In this document: positions 34,090 to 40,741 of the stretch, one piece after another | Layout of the letters: each line of letters opens with the position of its first letter | Numbering within the stretch: the first letter of the stretch is position 1 | Assembly: GCA_944362615.1 (NCBI GenBank) | Contig: CALVTM010000004.1 | Location: 44,659 to 108,658, forward strand | Length of the DNA stretch: 64,000 nucleotides | Origin: an uncultured Clostridia bacterium | GTDB lineage: Bacteria > Bacillota > Clostridia > Christensenellales > Pumilibacteraceae | Reading direction: 5' to 3' | Made by a program: the position numbers and the translations under genes | Notes under the pieces: generated by a model | Told to the model about the DNA's origin: nothing | The model's database searches: none | What the model saw: the letters and a program-made list of their open reading frames with translations, nothing else

Positions 34090-34132
34090 ACAGTCAAGAC
34101 GGCTGAAAATCAGCCGGACTTATCCGACATGA

Positions 34133-34177
34133 TAAAAAACACAAAAAAGTGAAATCCTGTACTCAGAATTTCACTTT
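34133..34177 (-). terminator. terminator of the MDR dehydrogenase gene
   Basis: A 10-bp stem AAAGTGAAAT/ATTTCACTTT (34146-34155 with 34168-34177), followed in the minus direction by TTTTGTGTTTTTT. Confidence 0.8.
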
Positions 34178-34218
34178 ATGTTTTTTAAAAAACAGATAGG
34201 AAAAACCCGGTAAGCTTA

Positions 34219-35238
34219 TCAGTCATATCTGATAAGCGTTTTCATGTGACCGCGTATTATGCTGTCCTCTTTTGCAAACGCGGCAGGAATATCGTTGAAT
34301 GATACTTCAGTCGTGATAAGAGGAAGCACGGATACAGCTTTGCTCACGAGCATATTCATTGCGACCTGATCGTTCTTTGCGCCGTTTGTAATGCAGGTGA
34401 TCGTCAGGTTATTCTTCACGGCATTTTTAAGCGAACAGGACAGGGTACCGACGCATCCGCTTCGTCCTATGATTGCAAGCCTGCCGCCGCGGGACGCAAA
34501 ATCGATGCTTCGGGAAACGGACATCTCCGCCGAGGCGATATGCGCGACGCGCTCAGCCATTTTACCGCCGGTAATGTGAAAGATCTTCGTGCGCGGATCC
34601 GTCTCCATTGCGTCAACGGTGTAATAAAGCCCGAGATTTTTTGCGGCGGCAAGGGAATCCTTGTCAACGTCGATAATGATCGGCACCGCCTGATAGTAAA
34701 GCGCGACCTGCCCGAGAATGATACCGAGAGTTCCCGCACCGGATATTGCTATATAGTCGCCTTTATCCGTATCAAGCGCCGCTATTGCCTGCACGGCAAT
34801 GGATATATAATCGATAAATACGGCTTCATCGTTTTTGACGCGATCGGGTATCTTAATGCAGTCTGCCGCAGAAACCACGGCAAAATCACGCATGAATCCG
34901 TCGCACGAATAGCCGCGGATCTTCATACTTTCACACTTCCAGGATTTTCCCGAACGGCAGTTCGCGCAAGTGCCGCAGCTCATCTGTGAGCGCACATAAA
35001 CCCGGTCGCCGCGCTTAAGATCGCAGACGCCTTCACCTGTTTCAATGACCATGCCGACACAAAAACCACCGGGGCATACGGGAAGAGCCACTCCGGCTTT
35101 GCCTGAGTAAATATTGACGTCGGGAGCTGAAATAAGGCTTTTGAGCACTTTGATCTTAACGCAACCTTCGCCCGCACTTTCGCTCGGACTTTCCACAAGC
35201 TCCAGTTTATTTGCAGCTGTTATCATCCATGCTTTCAT
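34219..35238 (-). CDS. medium-chain (MDR) zinc-type dehydrogenase lacking catalytic zinc ligands
   Basis: A 339-residue NAD(P)-dependent dehydrogenase-like protein. The structural-zinc lobe is intact (CGTCANCRSGKSWKCES), and the Rossmann motif ISGAGTLGIILGQVA is present. But the catalytic zinc ligands are missing: the usual CxxD start of the active site is LISAPDVNIYSG and the GHE block is PGGFCVGMV. It may use another chemistry or be a reductase without catalytic zinc. The gene is monocistronic, convergent with the SecB gene; AAAGCATGG-type sequence surrounds the start and no good ribosome binding site is visible. Compare the canonical dehydrogenase at 55988-57022. Confidence 0.85.
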   Translation of the reverse strand: MKAWMITAANKLELVESPSESAGEGCVKIKVLKSLISAPDVNIYSGKAGVALPVCPGGFCVGMVIETGEGVCDLKRGDRVYVRSQMSCGTCANCRSGKSWKCESMKIRGYSCDGFMRDFAVVSAADCIKIPDRVKNDEAVFIDYISIAVQAIAALDTDKGDYIAISGAGTLGIILGQVALYYQAVPIIIDVDKDSLAAAKNLGLYYTVDAMETDPRTKIFHITGGKMAERVAHIASAEMSVSRSIDFASRGGRLAIIGRSGCVGTLSCSLKNAVKNNLTITCITNGAKNDQVAMNMLVSKAVSVLPLITTEVSFNDIPAAFAKEDSIIRGHMKTLIRYD

Positions 35239-35295
35239 ATCACAAGTATATCACATATTTTCTGAAAAGTCAAGGGGTATGAACTCTCGGTGCTT

Positions 35296-35302
35296 TTCGA
35301 CA
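35296..35302 (+). promoter_or_regulatory. 0A box upstream of spo0A
   Basis: TTCGACA, the exact 0A-box consensus in reverse orientation to TGTCGAA, lies 118 bases before spo0A within the inverted repeat CTCTCG/CGAGAG. It fits autoregulation by Spo0A~P. Confidence 0.5.
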
Positions 35303-35362
35303 CGAGAGCTGCGCTTACGCCAAAGGAAGACATAAGCGGTCAATCTTCGTCACGCGTATTGA

Positions 35363-35392
35363 TTGTCCGCGCCGTGCGCCGTTTGTTATAAT
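35363..35392 (+). promoter_or_regulatory. promoter of spo0A
   Basis: TTGTCC (35363-35368), an 18-bp spacer and TATAAT (35387-35392), 27 bases before the ATG, with ACGGAGGCG as ribosome binding site. Confidence 0.65.
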
Positions 35393-35419
35393 AATATTGA
35401 CAAAAAACGGAGGCGTAAA

Positions 35420-36148
35420 ATGAAGATAAAACTGATGATCGTTGATGATGATGAAGAATTTCTCACATCACTTGCCGCTTACTTTACGGGGAAGAATGAT
35501 TATGAAGTTACCGCTACTGCGGTAAACGGGGAAGAAGCGCTGGAAAAGCTGCGCACTGCCGATCCCGACGTTATACTGCTTGACATAGTTATGCCGAAGC
35601 TTGACGGCTACGGCGTGCTTGAAAAGCTGGATCCGTCCAGACGCGTAATAGTTATGAGCGCGCTCAGCTCCGGTAGTTTTGTGACGAAAGCAATCAATCT
35701 CGGCGCAAGGTATTTCATGATGAAGCCGTTCAGGTTCGAGCAGCTTGAAGCGCGTATCGTGGAGTGCATGAAAGAGAGCGCCGCAAACCGGATAAAAAAC
35801 AAAAGCCTTGAGGAAAAGATAACGAATATTTTCATAACAGTCGGCATACCTGCGCACATCAAAGGTTATCAGTTCCTCAGAGAGGCAATTAAAATGGCTA
35901 TAGATAATCCGGACGTGATAAACAGTATAACCAAGCGCCTGTATCCCGAAGTCGCACGTCGTTTCGGTACGTCTCCGTCCAAGGTGGAAAGGGCGATACG
36001 CCACGCTATAGAAGTTGCGTGGAACAGAGGTAAGATAGAGAATATAAACAGCCTGTTCGGCGTGCGCGTTTACAGCCACAACGAAAAACCGACGAACGGA
36101 GAATTCATCGCCCTTGTCGCCGATAAAATGCTCCTCGAGTCCGTATAG
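35420..36148 (+). CDS. spo0A: sporulation master regulator Spo0A
   Basis: A 242-residue response regulator: receiver domain (about 1-118, acidic pocket DDD 9-11, phosphorylation site D55 in VILLDIVMPK, switch lysine in MMKPF) and the sporulation-specific DNA-binding domain (about 140-242) with TSPSKVERAIRHAIEVAWNR, the almost invariant recognition helix. Start at 35420 with ACGGAGG upstream. In Clostridia spo0A usually follows spoIVB; here a dehydrogenase is divergent upstream and a repeat island follows. It shows the organism belongs to a sporulating lineage, but not that it still forms spores. Confidence 0.96.
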   Translation: MKIKLMIVDDDEEFLTSLAAYFTGKNDYEVTATAVNGEEALEKLRTADPDVILLDIVMPKLDGYGVLEKLDPSRRVIVMSALSSGSFVTKAINLGARYFMMKPFRFEQLEARIVECMKESAANRIKNKSLEEKITNIFITVGIPAHIKGYQFLREAIKMAIDNPDVINSITKRLYPEVARRFGTSPSKVERAIRHAIEVAWNRGKIENINSLFGVRVYSHNEKPTNGEFIALVADKMLLESV

Positions 36149-36154
36149 GGTGGG

Positions 36155-36588
36155 GTATGTTGCGCTGAGCGAAGTATGTTGCGCTGAGTTTAAACGCTTA
36201 AAATGAGGGGCGTGACAACGCCCGACCGTATAAACGAGCTGTGTATGCAACGGGCTTAAGCTCTATGCAGTTACTTACTCCCCCTCATTTTTACGCTGAC
36301 TCAGCGCTTATCGTATGTTGCGCTGAGCTTTACCGCTTAAAATGAGGGGCGTGACAACGCCCGACCGTATAAACGAGCTGTGTATGCAACGGGCTTAAGC
36401 TCTATGCAGTTACTTATTTCCCCTCATTTTTACGCTGACTCAGCGCTTATCGTATGTTGCGCTGAGCTTTACCGCTTAAAATGAGGGGCGTGACAACGCC
36501 CGACCGTATAAACGAGCTGTGTATGCAACGGGCTTAAGCTCTATGCAGTTACTTACTCCCCCTCATTTTTACGCTGACTCAGCGCTTC
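36155..36588. repeat. three tandem 139-bp structured repeats
   Basis: Units begin at 36174, 36313 and 36452, exactly 139 bp apart, with a partial unit start at 36155. They are nearly identical. Each unit folds on itself: outer GCGCTGAG/CTCAGCGC, then AAAATGAGGGG/CCCCTCATTTT, and inside two arms, GGGCGT-GACA-ACGCCC and GAGCT/AGCTC, i.e. a three-way junction. No coding frame or promoter is evident. Confidence 0.85.
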
Positions 36589-36612
36589 CATCCAGACGCA
36601 AACTCGGTCATC

Positions 36613-36712
36613 TTTTCGGCTATAATTTCCGTTTTCGGATCGCCATAGGGTCACCTTATGGCGACCGCTTGCGCTCCGCACGCTCCGATAAACGGAAATT
36701 CTATCTCGAAAA
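36613..36712. repeat. 100-bp imperfect palindrome
   Basis: TTTTCG/CGAAAA (36613-36618 with 36707-36712) and AATTTCCGTTT/AAACGGAAATT (36624-36634 with 36690-36700) enclose a 23-bp near-perfect hairpin (36641-36663, CGCCATA...TATGGCG). Size and layout recall MITE-like elements. Confidence 0.65.
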
Positions 36713-36751
36713 TCTGACCGCTTTGCTGCCAAGACGGGAATTGTCAGTTTA

Positions 36752-36820
36752 GTTCGTATAGGGGCAATGTTTGATTGTTGCTGTACGGAATAAAGTCTGT
36801 TCGGTTCGTATAGGGGCAAT
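36752..36820. repeat. pair of 17-bp direct repeats
   Basis: GTTCGTATAGGGGCAAT occurs exactly at 36752-36768 and 36804-36820, 52 bp apart. Confidence 0.7.
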
Positions 36821-36898
36821 ATTTATAAGAGGATTGACAGGAAATTTTTGCGTCTGTAATTCTAAAAACTTATAAAACTTTATTTAAGTGATTTAGCA

Positions 36899-37172
36899 AC
36901 TATTAAAAAGATATAAATCGGTGTAAGTTATTTTGCCGAAAAAGGATATAGCCGGTACGGGAGATAAAGCAACAATAAAAAAGGTATAAATCAGTGGAGT
37001 TTATTTAAAAGCGGTCGAAAGTTATTTTGCCGGGAAAAGGTATAGCCGGTACGGGAGATAAAGTAACAATAAAAAAGGGTATAACTTAGTGAAAGTTTCT
37101 TTGGAAAGGGGGGGGGTCGGGGGAAAACCGTTCTTTTTCGAAAGAAAGGTTTTCCCCGAAAGAACTCCCACA
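36899..37172. repeat. degenerate 94-bp direct repeats and dispersed repeat (copy 1)
   Basis: A block starting GTTATTTTGCCG and containing ATAGCCGGTACGGGAGATAA occurs at 36927 and 37021 (94 bp apart), with a shorter degenerate copy of its AAAAAGxTATAA end at about 36905. The segment 37057-37172 recurs almost identically, inverted, at 63867-63980. It contains a 10-bp hairpin arm pair GGGGAAAACC/GGTTTTCCCC. Confidence 0.75.
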
Positions 37173-37262
37173 CCACACCCACACCACGCACCACGCACCA
37201 CACCGCACACCCACTCACCCACACCCCACACCACCCGTACCAACACACCGCATACGCATAAC
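37168..37262. other. C/A-rich low-complexity tract
   Basis: About 95 bases almost without G on the plus strand, built of CCCACA, CACCAC and similar words. It begins exactly where dispersed-repeat copy 1 ends. No reading frame with a start codon fits. Confidence 0.7.
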
Positions 37263-37300
37263 GCGGACTGATAAGGGGGGGGAGGTGATCAGCGTGTAAA

Positions 37301-37335
37301 TTAAAAGCGGAACCCGTTGCGGGTTCCGCTTTTAA
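37301..37335 (-). terminator. terminator of the rubredoxin operon
   Basis: A perfect 15-bp stem (37301-37315 with 37321-37335) with the loop GTTGC and A/T-rich outer pairs; it can work in both directions and lies 29 bases beyond the rubredoxin stop codon. Confidence 0.85.
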
Positions 37336-37363
37336 TTGCGGTTAAAGTTCAGAGCGACAGCTT

Positions 37364-37522
37364 TTACGCTTCTTCGCTGAACTGGTCTTTGCCGACGCCG
37401 CAAAGCGGGCAGACAAAATCTTCGGGAAGATCAGCCCACTTCGTGCCGGGCTCTATTCCGTTATCCGGATCGCCGGCTTCTTCATCGTATACATATCCGC
37501 ATACATCACAAACGTATTTCAT
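37364..37522 (-). CDS. rubredoxin
   Basis: A 52-residue one-iron electron carrier. Reading on the minus strand from 37522 (ATG with AAGGAGAAATAATT upstream) gives [20 protein letters not shown] and, near the end, [15 protein letters not shown]: the two CxxC iron-binding pairs are complete. It lies 36 bases downstream of the flavodiiron gene, to whose protein it can pass electrons; that protein also carries a fused rubredoxin end. Confidence 0.95.
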   Translation of the reverse strand: MKYVCDVCGYVYDEEAGDPDNGIEPGTKWADLPEDFVCPLCGVGKDQFSEEA

Positions 37523-37558
37523 AATTATTTCTCCTTTTTACGGCATTGCCGTTAATAT

Positions 37559-39352
37559 TCATTGTATTTTTTCAAAGTCGGACGCGCCGTGCTTGCAAAG
37601 CGGGCAGACAAAGTCTTCGGGCAGGTTTTCGCCCTCGTAGATATAGCCGCAGATCTTGCATACCCAGCCTTTGACGCCTTCCGTCTTAGGCTTCGGCTTG
37701 ACGTTCTCCTGATAATAGTTATACGTCATCGTCGGGCGGTCGTTCATGACGCGGGCTTCGGTCACGGAGCAGATGAAAAGACCGTGAGTACCGAGATCGA
37801 CATAGCTTTCCACTTTGAGCGACATGAACGAGTTTATATACTCGGGCAGGTACACGAGCCCGTTATCCGAGCGGAGCACGTTTACGCCGTCGAACTTGTC
37901 CTTATTCCTGCCGCTTGCGAAACCGTATCTCTCAAATACCGAGAACGGCGCATCCTCACTCAGACAGTTGATATTCATAATGCCCGTGTGCTGAACGAGG
38001 TGATGAGTGTAGTTATCCTTATTGACAGCGACTGCTATACGATTGGGCGTATTCGTGACCTGGGTAACGGCGTTGACGATCATGCCGTTATCCTTGCCGT
38101 CCATACCGCTCGTAAGAACGTACAGTCCGTAACCGATCCTGAAAAGAGCAGTAAGATCGTTCTTGTTTGCGCGTGAGTCATCTTTAGCTATATAATCGCG
38201 GCAGAGCTCGTCAGAGAGCGCTTCTATCTTTTCGCTTACGTCGGCATTCACTGCCGAATGTATCGTTACATTGTTTTCGGCGTACGTTATATCCTTAAGC
38301 GGTTCGAGCATCTTTTTCATGACCTTAGCCGCCATCGGCGCCCACGTCCCGTTTTCTATGAGCGCAACGGTATGCTTTTTCCAGCCGCGTTCAACGAGAT
38401 TGGTGAGCAGGGTGTGCATGAACGGGAAGATCTCTCCGTTATACGTCGTGGTTGCGAACACCACTTTTTCAAACATGAACGCATACATCACGCACTCGGA
38501 CATATCCGAGCGCGCAAGATCGCGCAGGACGACTTTCGGGCAGCCCTTGGCGCGCAGTTTGTCCGCGAGCAGCTCAGCCGCTTTTCTGGTATTGCCGTAT
38601 ACGGAGGTGTAAGCAATGAATATGCCGTCACACTCGGGGCGGTAGCCTGACCACGTATCGTAAAGATTGAGATAATAACCGAGGTTGGAATCGAGAACGG
38701 GTCCGTGAAGGGGACATATGCGCTTAATATCCAGACCGGCGGCTTTTTTGAGCAGGTTCTGCACCTGTACGCCGTATTTTCCGACTATTCCTATATAGTA
38801 CCGTCTTGCCTCGTCCGTCCAGTCCTGTTCGACGTCCAGCGCGCCGAACTTACCGAAACCGTCCGCGGAGAACAGCGTGCCGCTTAACGAGTCGAAAGTG
38901 ACCATGACTTCCGGCCAGTGCACCATGGGCGCGAAAACAAACGTAAGCTTATGCTTACCGAGGTCAAGCGTGTCGCCTTCTTTTACTTCCAGTCTGCGTT
39001 CGGCGAAGTCCGTACCGAAGAACTGGGAGATCATAACGAACGTCTTGCTGTTTCCGACTATTCTTGCCGCGGGATAACGATCCGCAAAATTCTTTATGTT
39101 TGCGGAGTGGTCCGGTTCCATATGCTGTACGACGAGGTAGTCGGGCTCACGTCCGCCGAGAGCCTTTTCGAGGTTATCCATCCATTCGTGAGTAAAGTTG
39201 CGGTCCACCGTATCTATAACTGCCGTTTTTTCGTCACATACGACGTAAGAGTTATAGGACATGCCCGCAGGTACTTTGTACTGTCCTTCGAACAGATCCA
39301 CTTTGTGGTCGTTTACTCCGACATAGAGTATGTCATCGGTAACTTTGAACAT
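37559..39352 (-). CDS. multidomain flavodiiron protein (oxygen/NO reductase) with flavin-reductase and rubredoxin domains
   Basis: A 597-residue fusion: metallo-beta-lactamase-like di-iron domain (about 1-245, ligands in VVQHMEPDHSANI, then H in APMVHWPE), flavodoxin domain (about 250-395, FMN loop AYTSVYGNTRKAAE), flavin-reductase-like domain (about 400-555) and C-terminal rubredoxin (about 560-597, CKICGYIYEG and CPLCKHG). Such proteins reduce O2 to water, or NO to N2O, protecting anaerobes; the extra domains let one chain take electrons from NAD(P)H-linked donors. AAGGAGAAAC precedes the start; a separate rubredoxin gene follows. Confidence 0.92.
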   Translation of the reverse strand: MFKVTDDILYVGVNDHKVDLFEGQYKVPAGMSYNSYVVCDEKTAVIDTVDRNFTHEWMDNLEKALGGREPDYLVVQHMEPDHSANIKNFADRYPAARIVGNSKTFVMISQFFGTDFAERRLEVKEGDTLDLGKHKLTFVFAPMVHWPEVMVTFDSLSGTLFSADGFGKFGALDVEQDWTDEARRYYIGIVGKYGVQVQNLLKKAAGLDIKRICPLHGPVLDSNLGYYLNLYDTWSGYRPECDGIFIAYTSVYGNTRKAAELLADKLRAKGCPKVVLRDLARSDMSECVMYAFMFEKVVFATTTYNGEIFPFMHTLLTNLVERGWKKHTVALIENGTWAPMAAKVMKKMLEPLKDITYAENNVTIHSAVNADVSEKIEALSDELCRDYIAKDDSRANKNDLTALFRIGYGLYVLTSGMDGKDNGMIVNAVTQVTNTPNRIAVAVNKDNYTHHLVQHTGIMNINCLSEDAPFSVFERYGFASGRNKDKFDGVNVLRSDNGLVYLPEYINSFMSLKVESYVDLGTHGLFICSVTEARVMNDRPTMTYNYYQENVKPKPKTEGVKGWVCKICGYIYEGENLPEDFVCPLCKHGASDFEKIQ

Positions 39353-39383
39353 CTGTTTCTCCTTATTTGTTTAATGCAGATTT

Positions 39384-39412
39384 ATTCTAACATAAACTTT
39401 TGATTTTGGCAA
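39384..39412 (-). promoter_or_regulatory. promoter of the flavodiiron-rubredoxin operon
   Basis: On the minus strand TTGCCA (39407-39412), a 17-bp spacer and TAGAAT (39384-39389). Confidence 0.65.
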
Positions 39413-39638
39413 GTATTTGACGGTGTGACGGTATGCGGGCAGCCGCCGAATAAAACAGTATCCGGCGGTTCCGGCTACGGGGCGGGGCGCGTACATTTTT
39501 TCGGGAATGCCGTAAGAAATAGTGTGCCTGCCGGGGAAAAGAGCGCGGCTGAGGTCGTTGCAGGTGCGCTAATAAGGTAAACGCGGGTGTGCATGCGAAT
39601 AAATAAGAGGTTAAAATTGCATACAAACGCTTTTTTTG

Positions 39639-39668
39639 TTGACAAACGGTATAGATTTATTTTATACT
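39639..39668 (+). promoter_or_regulatory. promoter of the first small membrane protein gene, abutting its start codon
   Basis: TTGACA (39639-39644), an 18-bp spacer and TATACT (39663-39668), eight bases before the ATG at 39677; no ribosome binding site fits between. Confidence 0.7.
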
Positions 39669-39676
39669 ACTACGGT

Positions 39677-40192
39677 ATGGAACAGCAGAGAAAAACAGGT
39701 AAGCTCAATCTGCTTGGCAGCGGATTGGCATTTCTTATCACCGCATACCTGACGGTGATATACATTTTGCTTATGGTGGGCAGCACACCCGGTTGTCTGG
39801 CGTACGAGATTACGACGGACTACGCGGGGCATTTTACACTCAGATTCGTCGTAGTGGTACTTATGTACGTTTGTTGCGCTGTCAACCTTGTGACAATTCC
39901 GTCCTATCTTGTTATGAAAACGAAAGGATTGGAGTGGGAGAATAACCGCCGCCGCATTTTCGGCGCCGCGTCGTTGATCTCTTCCGCCGTTATGTTCGTA
40001 CTGGTGATCATGTTCACCGTTGCAAGCGGCTCCGTGTTCGAGAGCGATATGGCGACTCCTTTTGCGACGCCTTACCGCATAATCGAAATCGTACTGACGG
40101 TCATTCAGATCGCGGCAGTGCTTCTGACGTTGATTTACAGCGTAAACAACGATGCTCTGCGCGTATTGAAGAAAAAGTACAACAAAATTTAA
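39677..40192 (+). CDS. hypothetical four-segment membrane protein
   Basis: A 171-residue protein with four hydrophobic segments (about 13-35, 55-80, 93-115 and 133-155) and a short basic C-terminus (RVLKKKYNKI). I recognise no family. The ATG at 39677 is chosen because the promoter -10 ends eight bases before it; the in-frame upstream ATG at 39587 lies before the promoter. It begins a two-gene unit with another small membrane protein. Confidence 0.75.
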   Translation: MEQQRKTGKLNLLGSGLAFLITAYLTVIYILLMVGSTPGCLAYEITTDYAGHFTLRFVVVVLMYVCCAVNLVTIPSYLVMKTKGLEWENNRRRIFGAASLISSAVMFVLVIMFTVASGSVFESDMATPFATPYRIIEIVLTVIQIAAVLLTLIYSVNNDALRVLKKKYNKI

Positions 40193-40236
40193 TCGGTATA
40201 TAAGCGCGCCGCCGTGCGCGTTACGGAGATAAGATA

Positions 40237-40569
40237 ATGTCCAAAATCATAGGAAAATCACTGCTTGCGGCAATGGATATTGCACTTGTGGTAATGCTCA
40301 TAATATGCGCCGTGTTCTACTGGACGGTAGCCGGATTCATACTTCTTGCAGTAGCTGCTCTGCAGTACATAATACAGACGGTTGCATTCATAGTGAAAAA
40401 CGGTCCGATGGGCATAGTATCGCCCATAGTGCTCGTCATTCTCGGAGTCGGCATAGCTTTCCCGATCATACTTGTCGGGCTGAGCATGACTGTTGTCGAA
40501 TGCATATTCATACTCGGCGCGATTGCCGCGCTGCTTGCTTCCGCATATACTTTTGCGGATATCAGATGA
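40237..40569 (+). CDS. hypothetical three-segment membrane protein
   Basis: A 110-residue, very hydrophobic protein with three membrane segments (about 10-32, 36-52 and 60-105, the last probably two). It starts MSKIIGKSLLAAMDIALVVM, with ACGGAGATAAG upstream, 44 bases after the preceding membrane gene, so the two are probably co-transcribed. No family recognised. Confidence 0.75.
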   Translation: MSKIIGKSLLAAMDIALVVMLIICAVFYWTVAGFILLAVAALQYIIQTVAFIVKNGPMGIVSPIVLVILGVGIAFPIILVGLSMTVVECIFILGAIAALLASAYTFADIR

Positions 40570-40597
40570 CAGCCGTTAATACGGGTGGAAAGCGAGA

Positions 40598-40634
40598 GCC
40601 GCTCTGCCGTGCGCAGAGCGGCTTTTAATATTTT
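40598..40634 (+). terminator. terminator of the two small membrane genes
   Basis: A 10-bp stem GCCGCTCTGC/GCAGAGCGGC (40598-40607 with 40613-40622), followed by TTTTAATATTTT. Confidence 0.85.
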
Positions 40635-40741
40635 GCAACGGATAATTTAAGCGTTGTTTAATAAGACTTTAATTAATCGGTGGTATCATATACGTCTATA
40701 CGGTAAATATAAAAATATACTGCAGCAATGAGGTGACGTGC

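Noticed and set aside
36155..36588. CRISPR array
   Set aside because: Units are contiguous 139-bp repeats without unique spacers, and no cas genes are present.
36155..36588. Integron attC array
   Set aside because: Size and palindromic form fit, but no core-site sequences, no cassette genes between units and no integrase were seen.
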